Below, one piece after another: positions 1-12,000 of a stretch of 64,000 bases of DNA. Each line of letters begins with the position of its first letter. Position 1 is the first letter of the stretch. The stretch spans positions 76,974 to 140,973 of the forward strand of contig VSDK01025615.1 in the NCBI GenBank assembly GCA_009767595.1, read 5' to 3'. The notes beneath the pieces are model-generated. The model was not told the origin of the DNA and did not search any database. It saw nothing but the letters and a program-made list of their open reading frames with translations. The DNA comes from Symbiodinium kawagutii. Lineage: Eukaryota; Sar; Dinophyceae; Suessiales; Symbiodiniaceae. Made by a program: the position numbers and the translations under genes.

Positions 1-2712
1 TTAGTGATAACACTGGCATTCTTAGAAATCACTAACCATGGCTAATGATAGTTAACCTGGTGATTTGCTGGTTTCTTTGTGCTGGTCATACGTAACAGTC
101 GATCATCTTGATACTGGGCAGAATTGTTTATCATGGTTCGAGGTTCGAATAATGGTTACTCATCGTTGATATCATTAACCGTTGCTTCTTGGCACCTATT
201 CTTGTGGGTGAATTCACCAGGTCACTAACCGTTACTAACCACTTCCTATGCGGGATGGTGAAGCCGTGTTGGCCGCCCTTCATCTCCTCTCAACGAGCCA
301 CTGGTTGACGGAGCCGGAAATTCACCATGGGACACTCCCTGCGGTTTTCTGTGGACATGGTGGATGGAAACATTTCAATAGATTTCAATACTATAACTAG
401 CCATCATTATGTTCAGTTGACGGTACATTGCCTACTATTGCTTGGATTTCTGTGGCTTCCATTGATTCCCGGGGTGGCAGTCACTGCCACCAGTGGTGCT
501 GGCTGAAGACTGGCTGGCCGCGTCATGGATGGCTGCGGTACACCCATGGCGGTTCCGACTTAAAGTGCAATTTTACCTGGATAATCACATTTGACGTGGA
601 ATCCAACATGGCTAAGGATTCTATGTTTCATCGTTGGAAATGATCACGTTTAATTGGCTATGGCCAAGAAATCATCTTTGGAAACACATTTTTTCAACAT
701 GGTTGATATGGGTTGATGAAACACACAATGCTTTCTTAAGGGTTCTATGCTTCATCGATGACCAGCTGCCCACTTCAGGCGCCGCTCGTGGCTCTGGGAA
801 TCGCCACAGCCATACGGGTGAAGAGCCAACCTGAGGTGATCGGCGAAGAAATAACATATACATTATACATATATATATATGTTTCTACAAAGGTATGTAT
901 ATCATGTAAAAATAGATATAGAACCAATGTATGTGTGTATTTATGTATAGATATGTATGATGAGTTATGATTACAATACATACGATTTATTGCTTTCAAA
1001 CTAATTAGTGCACATAAATACTATATTACGTGGCTGACGCTTCGATGGTTGTACCCTTTCTATAGCTGCGCAAGACCAGAATGCGGCTGGTGCGATGCCC
1101 ATGGAATGGCCTGCGACTGCGATATCGTTTGTCTCTGTAGCACCCCTGCTTCTGCAAGATGGTGCAACCCTTATTATTTCAGGAAAGGTTGGGAAATAAT
1201 CTAACTACTTAACCAACAAATCACCCAATCAGGTGATGATGAGAGCAAAACTAAAATACATAGAAACAGAAACACAAAAGTAATCTTCCTATTCAACTTC
1301 CAGCGTTCATGCCAACGCGCTATCGATGTCAGGCTTTGGTGATTGGTTGTGCAGTCTCATTTATGTTGTGTATCTACTGATTCTTTGTTTCCAGGCTTCC
1401 TTGTTAATTTCCAGCGACAAGTTGCCTGGTAATAGGACTGCATGGTGAAGATCCCATGACGCAACTAGTAGAGCTGTTGGCGAGTTCACCTACCGATGGA
1501 TAGCATTGACCAACTGCTGGGCCCGGCAGCTGGCAGAGCGTTGAGGCTGTGGCGTGCGATGGTTGCATCCTCGATGGAGCCGTCCTGGGGCGCAGAATTG
1601 TTGGTGTCATGAAGAGTACCCGCTATGATAAGCTAGATTAAGCTAGATTCAGATATATACTCCAAGGATTCCCAAATACATTTTCTAATCTAATGGTCGA
1701 TCAGGTGGCTTCGTGATGCTTCGCGTATGCTAACCGATTATTTGATGGTGGGTTGTAATACGGTGCTTAGCCCAAACGCTTGGTATATCTTAGTATACTC
1801 CCAAATTAAGAATCCAACCAGTTGACTTTCTTCGCTCACGTGGCTTAGCCAAGGTCATAATCATGGCCATGGTAATGTCGAGAACCTTGAAATCCTCGGC
1901 ATGAACCCGTGAGATGTATTGCGTCCTTTTTGTCAACATTTATCTATAGCTGCCCTAGATGAACCGCATGAGAACTTAGTGTTACATTACATCACAATAG
2001 CCAGCAAATACTAGTATTGACCAGACTAGCTTTGGCAACAATCATGACAATACTGATGGCAATGACATTGATAAAACTTGCGTGATCAAGAAGAATAGGA
2101 CAGGAAACTGATTAGCTCCTAAGAGTAGCAGAATGCAACTAATTATATAGCTACTAATTAGCTACTGATGGGATTTTGTGAGGCAAAAACGAACAGTTTG
2201 ATATGGAGAACACCTGCGGCTGGTTTCCAAATGGTGGTTCTCCGCATAGATGTGTCTGTGGCGAAAACACCCTGTACTCCTGAGCAACCCTTATATGATC
2301 AAACTCACCTTTGTTATCCTTTGTTTGGATGTTCACCTACCCATCTCTGGTTATGACCCAGCTTGCCATGTTGGTTTGCGCCCAAGTAATTCGTCAAAAT
2401 CACTGGGCCTCTAGGAGGATCCCCGGCTGTCAGCCAAATTGTGAACCACTTTCATTCTCAACCACGGCACCCACCCACCACGAAATCAACCATGACCATT
2501 CCACAAATCAACCACCAGATTCCCTCAACATCACGGGGCCATCATGGCGATTTGTGCTATCCCCACTGGTGGTCATCATTCTCTCAACATCTCAAGAGCC
2601 ATCACCGCCAGTCCTCTTGAAGGGCGCTGCTTTGTCTCATCTCTTTGGGCCTTGCTCCAGTCAGTCCCAGCGAGGTAACGGCCCGGCATGCCGCAGAGTC
2701 CCGGCTTTTGAT

Positions 2713-2864
2713 GGTTGGTCAAAAATCGGGGACCCAAAAATGGCTGGTATACTACTATAAATGATTCGTATAAGGATGATTTGTATACAGTATCCTACTA
2801 GAAATGATTCGTAATGAGTCATATAAGGATGATTTGGGGTTATCCCAATTTTGAGAAACCACCA
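2713..2864. mobile_element. MITE-like element, inverted-repeat family A (copy 1)
   Basis: The left end reads GGTTGGTCAAAAATCGGGGA and the right end, reverse-complemented, reads GGTTTCTCAAAATTGGGAT. This matches the terminal inverted repeats of family A seen eight more times in the window. The interior is unrelated sequence with no open frame. Confidence 0.5.
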
Positions 2865-3867
2865 AATGTTGTCAACCACCAAGCACCACAAGCAAGTGAT
2901 TATAGCCAAGAAGTGAATCCTGTTGAGCATTCGATGAAGGGATTTGCAGTTGAGCATTCGATGAAGGGTTTGCAGAAGAGCAACAGATCACCGGAACCAC
3001 CAACTAGTGTGTGTAATAGATGTGTCTCATCGTGGCTTGTGAATGATACTGTACCAGTCAATGGATTTCTCCCTGGTTTGTGGTGATGGGTACGCCCAGT
3101 TCCAATCCACTGTTGAAGCACCACCGGAAAACCGCTGGTTACATGCATGCATCTTCGTGATTGCAAAGCTCAAAAAAGTAACTTCTGATCACAAATGGAA
3201 GGAAACGCTCGAGATAAATTGCTACCCTCCCAACCACCCAACAAATCCATTGGCACCAAAATGCGAAGAATAACCCCATTCAGAAGCTTTCAGAACGGGG
3301 GATGCGCATACATAGGAAACTTCACGAGTCCCAAACTGGTCCAACAATGAAGACTTGCTTGGATACGAGATTCCACCCCCAGGAAACAAGGTAGCTTCCA
3401 GCAAGCCTCCAAAAGGAGGACCAAGCCATTGTGAGACGGAGCATTTTTTGGGATTGGAGACAAGGACTGGAATGTCAATACATTCAGTATATCACAAATC
3501 CTTGGTAAAAGTTCCGGAAAGGTTGAAACTACTTAGCGCATTGTGGAGTAATAAAACTCAGGTTGTTTATCCTGGATTGCACACTTTGTTTGTGAAATAC
3601 TTGAGGGATTCAAGAACACATCAAATTGAAAATCCTTGCTGACACTGTACCCGGATCAACGTTTTCTGATCTGGAGCAAAGATAGCGTGAAAGTACCAAC
3701 TGTTGCTGCTTTGTCTAGAGGATGCCGAACCGCTGATCAACCAATCATGTTCCGCACTTCCACAGAGCTCCTCGGTTCGAGTTGGGTTTGTTGGCTATCT
3801 TCTTTCATTGTTGGCATATCAGTGTCATTCATCAACGGGCTCCATCTAATTACTCTCAAAATCTCGC

Positions 3868-4003
3868 AACCAATCACCAAATCAACTAACCAACCAATCA
3901 AGAAACCAATGAACCAACCAATCAACCAATCAACCAACCCACCAATCAAGGAACCAACCCATCAACCAAACAACCAATCACCCCAAAAATCAACCAACCA
4001 ATC
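3868..4003. repeat. CCAATCAA-type simple repeat
   Basis: An imperfect array of ACCAATCAACCAACC units. It produces a spurious NQPINQ-rich open frame on the plus strand. Confidence 0.7.
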
Positions 4004-4780
4004 ACCCCTTTTTTGTGGTCCAGTTCGGCACCCGGACAGGAGGCACAACTGCAGCTCTGCGGCAGAACGTGCCTGGAGCAGCCAGATTTCCCCTCGAAAG
4101 GAAGATTGGTGCTTAGACATGGGTAGGAATCTATGGTTAACAATGGTTGATTGATAGATGTTTAATGACTATGGTTCAGAATGGTTAGGAATGGTTCATG
4201 ATCAATGGTTCCTGGTTGATTATGACCAATGGTTGATTCATCGTGGTTATCATGATGTTTAGGAATGGCTAATAATGGTAATGAAGCATCATCAATCTTC
4301 CAATTCTTAAGAAACACTGACCCATGGTTGATTAATCAACCATGTTTAAACATTCATAATGACGAGTTGTTGATAGCGGCTGATCAATGACCAACAACAA
4401 TGGTTGATTAAGAAATGTTAACCAATTGATGCTTAATCACCGATGGCTGATTAGTCAATATTAGTCATGGGTCTTAATGACCAGCAATGGTTGTCTTTCC
4501 ACATCAAGTTGTGCTGTTATCATGGTAATCGTTGGTGACTCTCTATGCATCAACAAACATGTTGGTGATTGACGGTGACTGACTGAGAGATTGTTGGTTG
4601 GTCATTCTTTCTTATTGATTGCTATTTTTGGTTATGATCTTTGACATGTTGATCCTTATAGCTCAGTAATGTTTGATAGTGGTAATTATGTTTGTTTTGT
4701 TAGCTATTCAGCAGGTTGTTGTGGAATCGATATTAAGTAGTTACTTCAAATGCATTTCATGCGTGGACGGCGTTGTGCAC

Positions 4781-4970
4781 TATTGTCCATGATTGTCCAT
4801 TAGTGTCCAGTATTCTTCACGATTGTTCACCATGATTCACTATCGTCCACTCTTGTTCATTCTGCTTCATTACTATCCATTGCTGTTTATTGTTCTCCAT
4901 TGTGCTTCATGATTGTCCATGTTTCTTCATTATTCTCCATTATGATTCACTATTGTCCTTTGTGATTCAT
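4781..4970. repeat. 10-bp minisatellite (about 19 units)
   Basis: Nineteen consecutive decamers resembling TATTGTCCAT, TGTGCTTCAT and GATTGTTCAC stay in exact 10-bp register without indels, while individual bases vary. Function is unknown. Compare the similar 10-bp arrays at 18941 and 48911. Confidence 0.75.
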
Positions 4971-5077
4971 TAATGGATTATCAGCAACTTCATTAACCAA
5001 CAGCCAGCAACTGTTGTCCATGTTGCTTCATGATTGTCCAGCTTGCTGTTGCTGTTGCTGTTGCCCTTGCTGCTCAC

Positions 5078-5153
5078 CGCGTCTTTTGTTGAGCGCCGTG
5101 TCTGAGAAGCTGCGCTTCAGGCGGGGCTTGAAACGCTTCGAAGTGTCCTCCAG
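5078..5153 (-). CDS. possible exon downstream of the RCC1-like repeat gene
   Basis: The minus strand has an acceptor at ...GGCAG, then an open frame LEDTSKRFKPRLKRSF and onward, and a consensus donor GTGAGC. The start QLED resembles the QLEDV opening of the repeats, but the rest does not carry the VTWG motif. It may be a 3' exon of the gene at 5983-20570 or a decayed repeat. Confidence 0.35.
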
Positions 5154-5797
5154 CTGCCGAGCAACTTTGCCTCGGAGGTGAGCCGGGAAGCCAATGATGA
5201 TTAACAGTTGCGAACAGTGGTTGACCATCTTGTAATAGTGGCTAATGAAGACATAGATAGGACTTACAATGGATAGTAGTGGTGCAATAGCTGATGACTA
5301 TGTATACATGGTTGATCAGCGTTGATACTCGTGAGCTAGAGCAATGGAAGAAAATGGTACAGTATCCTACTGGATAGTGAATGGCTGAGGTCATGGTTAA
5401 GAATCGCAAGAAAACAGTGTATTGAATCTAATGGTTGGTACTGGTTGGTGCATTATCCACTATCAATCATTGTATTGCTGATTATTCATGGTCGTCGTCA
5501 AAAAAACACAACTAACGCTCATAACGTATGTTTAGCGCTATTGATGCTATTGCAAAGTGCTACAAAACCATGAACTATCAACATTGACCAAACCAATCAT
5601 CATCAATCAAACCATGATTGACCACCATTAGACCATCATTTATGAACCAGTCTATGATTCTTCAACCGCTGTTAAGCCATCATTGAAACACTATCAATTT
5701 ACCATTGTTAAACCAATCATCACAATGCTTTTTTGATCATCAATCCACTATTGAACATCGAACCATGATCAACTTATCACTAAACTTTTCAACCACT

Positions 5798-5868
5798 CTC
5801 AATCCACTATAAAGTCATCATAAAACCATTCTCAACCCACTATAAAGTCATTCTTAAACCATTTCGAA
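5798..5868. repeat. direct repeat, about 36 bp, two copies
   Basis: The segment CTCAAyCCACTATAAAGTCAT followed by a short AAACCAT tail occurs twice in tandem with few changes. Confidence 0.6.
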
Positions 5869-5982
5869 TGAATTGTTCAACCACTATCAACTATCAACTA
5901 TCAATAATCTATCAACCACTATCTATCAACCCACTATAAATCATGAATCATTAATCCACCATCCACCATCAACTTCCATCCC

Positions 5983-6098
5983 CTGCCGCTGCATCGAGTG
6001 GCTGGGGTGCCCCCCGCAGCCCGGGAGCGGCCATCGCTGCGCAGCGCGCAGAAGGCGTTGCTGGAGGCGCTCAGCCGCTGGATGTCCTGCAGCTGGTC
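5983..6098 (-). pseudogene. RCC1-like repeat exon with a 1-base frameshift
   Basis: After acceptor GGCAG the frame reads [20 protein letters not shown] then SDGR, a textbook repeat start. Immediately after, the expected CVTWGH segment is found only in the +1 frame ([13 protein letters not shown]). The island is 116 bp, one base short of 39 codons. This is a single-base deletion, either real decay or an assembly error. Confidence 0.6.
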
Positions 6099-9000
6099 CT
6101 GCCATGGCATGGCCGGGGCGGTGGGGGGTAGCTGGGGCCACCCAGGGGGGGTAGGGGGGGCCACCCAGGAGGGGTGGAGGTAGCTGGGGGCCACCAGGTT
6201 GAGTGATGAAATGACATGGTGAGGTTGATCATGGTCTTGGTTGATTTCAGTTTCGATTGGGCTTTCAGATAGTTAAGTCACGGTGACATGGAGGTCGATG
6301 ATGGTTCATTGTCAAAGTATGGTTGGTTGATCATGTATTATAACTACGATAAAGTATACATCAACTAACCAGCCATGCTATACATCAAATAACCACTCAT
6401 CATGGTTGTCATGTTTTAATGATTACCCTCTTGTAAACTAACCTGGCAATGGAAAATCCACCATTTATTGGTGTTTTCCCTGGGTCTCACTATCAAATAT
6501 GGTTCAAATCCATTGCCAGGTTAGTTTACCGGAGTGTAATGCAAACGGGTTATTTGAGAGTGGATGGTTTCCCTATTATTGTTGGTTATCATCCCTTATT
6601 ATTATCCATTAACCAGCTACTTAACCATTATTGGTTGTTTGAGAGTGGTTGTTTGATGCTTGTTTGCTCGCTCTCCTGGACCTGCGCCATCTCGGCTACG
6701 CGACTGGGATCTCCCCACGACACCACACCTTGGAGCAGCACAGTGTGACCGGTGTGGAGCAGCTGCCGTGCATGGAGGAGTTGAGTCACAGTTGAGGCTG
6801 AAAGTCGTTGTTTGGAGGTATGTGATTGACATGTATAGATTTTTATAGGGATCTCAGAATATCCCAGAATAATAGATTGACATGTGACATTTATATATAG
6901 AGATCTCAAAATATGATATCCCAGAATAATAGGTATAGGATGGTATAGGTTATAGATGGTCATACGCTTACAGTGGGTCAGTGGGTTCTTGGGGATACCT
7001 GAAAATAGATATAGGTTGTCGGCTAGCATTGGGTTTTGAGGGATCCCAATGTCACCTTCTTTTCGTTGAGTAAAAAATGGGAAACTGAATAAAGTAGTTG
7101 ACGATGACGAGAGTGAGTGATATACTGTACATCCTTTTCCGTACCTGTAACCAGCATAGCACCTTACAAGAATCAAACAACAGCAGGGTTCATATGGTAT
7201 TAACTAACCATAACTAGCCTATAACAGTATCTCACCATAACTAACCATGACTAACCTCTAACCATAACTAACCATAACTAACCTCTAATCATAACTAATT
7301 AACCATAACCAACCTCTAACCATAACTAACCTATCTCTGCCAAGAGGCTTCCATCGCTCAGAACGGCAGCGAAGGCTCGTTTCGATGCTGTGACATACTG
7401 CACCTCTTTCAGCTGATCCTTCCCAGGGAGCTTGGGAACGCAGAAACCAGCGAAAGTCCCAGGGTTTTTTTTAGGTTGGGAAGCAAACAAGGAATGTCTC
7501 CTCAAGACTGACTCCAAAAAAACCAGCGAAATGACTCCAGGGAGGTTGGGTCCTACAAAAAGGGCTAATGATCAGAGCTCTTCAAACCCGTGTACCGCAG
7601 TTTTGAACCCAAAAAACGCATCTGAAGGCATCAACCAGAGTTCAAAACCTTGAGGAAAACCTTTGTGTCATCGTCATCCGCTTAGACGGGTCACTTTAAC
7701 AAATCTCAAGAAGCACCTGTGGCAATGTCATTACACGTCCTCGTCCACCTCAATGCACCATGTTGGTTTGGTTCCGCGAGTACACAACAACCAGCACATG
7801 GGCTGCCATCGGCTTTTACCCCAAAAAACATAAACAACCATGGTTTATGTGATCGTTGGCTGTGATTCCTGATCACGCAAACCGAATTAGTCACCAAGAA
7901 ACACCCAAAACACTCAAAACATGCATAGAGAAAGTTGAGTCCATTTAGAACTCCACCCTGTGAGTAGCATCAAGTAGCATCAAGTGAGTGCGCAGATTGT
8001 GGGATTCATGTCATAAAATGTGAATCCTCATGGCAAAAACGTGCAAAAACTATGTGGTAATTGTGCGACAGTATTTCAACACAAAACGCCCCCAGAATCT
8101 CCCAGAAAGAAATTTGAATAGGTTTTGTTGATTGTGATCCACCACTATGTGACCAACCATATTCCTAGCTAAGCGTGGATATTTCCACATCATCAATCAA
8201 TCATCTACCATGTCCAACCATTTTGGAATATCATCATCAGCAGTCATAGTATAAACCGTCACAGATTGACCATCGTCCATCATTTACCACTTAACATACC
8301 CCATCATGATTGATCAACTAATACTGATCATGACTAACCAGTGAATACCAGTTAAAGATCCATCGCTGCCCCCATTGTTTACTGTTGATTGACGATGATC
8401 AGCCATAGCTATCATTGGTTCGAACCATGCATCATGATTCTTCGGCATCATTGCCCAGCATTGCCAATCAATAACCGGCTAATGAAGCAACCAAAAAAAC
8501 TGGTTGCACCATTACTCAGCTCCTCAACCAATTTACAAACCATCATGCCCCTATTATCAACAGCTACCAACCCTTATTGTGAACCGAGCTATTAAGCATT
8601 CGTCATCATATGTCATGAGCTCAAATGGCCAAAAAATCATCTTCCCTTACTTCAGCAGCAACCATCAACAAATTACATCTTCATCTTCCGCTGTTTCCCT
8701 CATCATTCCACCAGCTACGTCTTCATCTTCCTCAGCTCTTTCCCCAGTTTCCCTCATCATTCCACCAGTGACATCTTCATCTTCCAGCACTTTCCCCATG
8801 ACCACTCTGACTTTGGCGCTCCTGCACGGCGCTGCTGTCTCCGCCAAACTCCTTGGCGCCCCAAGTCACGCAGCCCCCGTCGCAGCGCACCACTGCGAAG
8901 GCACCGTGCGAGGCTGCGATCCTCAGCTGAGCTGCTCCCAAGGCTCCACGTCAGGACAGGACTCACCCCCAAACATGCGACTCGAGCTGCTCATCACGAG

Positions 9001-12000
9001 CTTATCATCAAAATCTTTACTCACAAACTATGAGATATCAGCAGATATCAGAATGTTAGATGATGCTGAGCTACACCTGGTTTCGGTTCAAGCCATCTGG
9101 TCCCGGACCCAGCGTGCTGCGGTGTTTTCCACGAGATATCCCACCTGCCGGTCCCAGGATCTGCCAAGCTGCTGTTGCACCTGCCAGAGGTCACCTGAAA
9201 AGGTGGCTGCGTTGGGGCTATGGATGATACGAAAGAGATAATACTAATGTTGAACTGTTGAACAACCAATAGTATTGGTTTACTATTGGTCAGACAACAT
9301 TACCTGGGATGATGACGGAAACGACAAAGACTTGGGTAGCGCCACATGTAAAAATAAGCACCTGCATGTAGGTAAACCTTCAAAAGGAAACAACCAAGAC
9401 TCGCTACCGATCAAGGTCGGAACACCGATCAAACCGGAAATTCAAATCATTCAACCAGGGTGTGTCCCAAAAATCAAGTTGTCCGGAAAGTAAACCACTT
9501 GAGCAGCAAGAAAAATCCATTTCAGACCCACATGTAAAAAATTGTGCTATGATTGGTAGGGTTTGCAAACATCAACCGGGACCGGCAAACCATCCAGAGC
9601 TATGTCCAGTGTGTTTCTCCTAAGCCCGGCTGGCTTTCAATCATACCATATCATCAGCAGCCTGTGCTGCGACCGCTAAAGTTGTGGGCTCACATAAACT
9701 GGAAAAACCAACAACTCCACCCACCGTGGTGGGTTCTGGTTGTAGGATCCACCCAAGTGTTGTAGGATGATATAGGGATAACTTCACCCACCAGCTGCTG
9801 GTTTCCACACTGAAATTCAGCAATTTGGGGTCAGCTCACCAAGCACTGCCCTGCCGACCTTCCACGCTGGGCGGCACCACTCCGCCGGTCTTGGCGTCTC
9901 CCCAACACACGCAGCGCCCATCCGAACGCAAAGCACAGAAGGCTTTGAAGGATCCCACCACATGGCGAACGTCAACCAAGCGGTCCTGGCCGCTGTGTGG
10001 CTGGGAAGTTGCGCAGATTTTGGGCCATTTCAGAAGCTTCGGAAGCAGATCTTGATGCGACAAAGACCTACCAAGTAAATCCAAGTAAGGCAGTTGATGA
10101 TGAAATATTGAGGCAATCCTATGATATTTGAGGGTTCGGTGGCAGGGATTATTGATTGACACCCTATTGGCTGGAGGTCTCGCACGAACTTGAAATGGTT
10201 GTTGGTCACAGTTCCAACTCAAGATGCTCAGATGCGTTTTTTTCGCTTGTGCACCTTTGCAAAACCATCTCACTCTCTCTCTCTCTCTCTCTCCCTCTCT
10301 GCCTGCATATAATAATACATACATGCATCATCATGCATCAATGCATCATACACGTACCTGCATCTACACAGCCATGAAACACAAAAGAACAAAAAATAGC
10401 AACAACTAAAACCATAGAGTATGGATAAGTATGGAGTGAAACTATCAAGTCAAATGACCTGCACTGGTTTTAGCATGTTGTTAGCGATACCTTGTAACTT
10501 GAGTTTCACAGACCCAAAAGAACAAGGAGAATCAGATGTAAAATGACGTCAAGAAATAATAACTACCCGGTTTCTTGCAAATGATTTGGTGGTGGTTCAC
10601 ACACATGGCACGTGTCTGCAAAGAAGTCTGCGAAGACAATACAGGAGAGATGGGCTGAACATGTGGGATTACCCAGAACTGCTATGTCTCCAAAATACTC
10701 GCTTCCCCAAACCGAAGACAACCTGTTCAACGATTGGAGGCACCAGAATTCATAAATATCACCGCGAAACTATCACGAGCCCGATGTGTACTGCACGCCT
10801 GTTTGCTTGGAAAAACCACCGAACACATGGTAAAAACATGCATGCTGCTTACATCATATCTGCGTATATCTGCTTATAGTGGTTAACCATGGTTCACTCA
10901 TAATCAGCTCAGGGATAACAACCAACAACCAACAAGCAATCAAAACCAATCGAAACCAATCAAAAGCAATCAAAACCAACAACATCAACCAACACCCAGG
11001 AGCCAACCAACATCCAACCAACCAACATCCATCCGTCGGTACCCCGGGTTCCCTGGTTCCGCTCCTGCACGCTGGACGCGTCGCCTCCAAACTTGGCGCT
11101 GCCCCAGGTGACGCAGCGGCCGTCCGCGCGCAGCGCGCAGAAGGCTTCGTGGCTCGTGGCGATGGCCGTCACGTCGTGCAGCTCCTGGGGGCGTGGCCGC
11201 TGGGGATGCCCGGAGGGAGAGCCGTGACATGGTGAGGTCACTGGGATTGGGAGATGGAAGGGACATGGAATCCATGGAATGGACATGGAATGGACATGGT
11301 ACATCAATGGAATCCATGGAATCCTCATGGATATAATGTATGGAATCCGTATGAATCCATGGATATCCATGTCATGGATGGTGTTACACTGCTTGAATCT
11401 TCCTGCTCAGCATCCTGCTGTGGCCAGGATGGCCTCCCCTGGTGCCCCCAGTCGTGGGGAGCGCTCCTCCGGATCCACCTTTGGATTCTTGGAGCCCCAG
11501 GTGACCACCTGGGGCCGCTCGTTGGGTTTCTCCCATGCCCTGGGAGCGTCATTTGGTGACCGCATCATAGGAGAGCCACAGGTTCTTCACCGTTGTCCCA
11601 ATGGTAGGAATCCAATGGTAGGAATCCAATGGTAGAAATACATGATAGGTCACATACATCATGGGAAAGTCACAATTTTGTTAATCACATGTGTTTTACC
11701 ATTGAGTAGGAATGTGACTATGCCAACGTAGATGCTGGGCTGCAGATATTCTCTGCATCTTGCTTGGAACTATGCTTGTTGTTTTTGGCTGATGGGCCAT
11801 GACTGGTTGGTGCTTGCAACATAGTCCATGCACTGATCCTGCAAGGAAAAACACACATCAAAATCACCAAACAGTTCTTCAGACGTAGAAGCAGCCAAAA
11901 GGGATGATTCTGAGCACTGAAAAAAAAGATGCCCGTCACAAATACAACTCTTAGAAACACATACAATCACATGTGAACCTGGCTCAGCATAAGAGTACCA

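Larger units (their letters stand above)
1..4780. other. non-coding or intronic stretch, no supported gene
   Basis: No exon with both a defensible reading frame and splice sites was found. GC-rich islands near 245-345, 745-845, 1060-1160 and 1440-1610 may be decayed exons of the repeat gene further right. For example, the minus strand near 790-845 reads GCGDSQSHERRLKW, faintly like the TWGDxxxGGD segment, but no clean splice pair was seen. The rest is AT-rich with short CCA/TGG-type simple repeats. Confidence 0.5.

Noticed and set aside
2311-2760. Plus-strand open frame of 149 codons
   Set aside because: No motif, ends in a family A element, and no splice support.
9048-9240. Minus-strand [10 protein letters not shown] resembling a repeat end
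   Set aside because: No DGSVVTWG core and stops nearby.
8504-9241. Plus-strand open frame of 245 codons
   Set aside because: Contains a Ser-rich simple repeat and the antisense of the repeat exon at 8822-8926.
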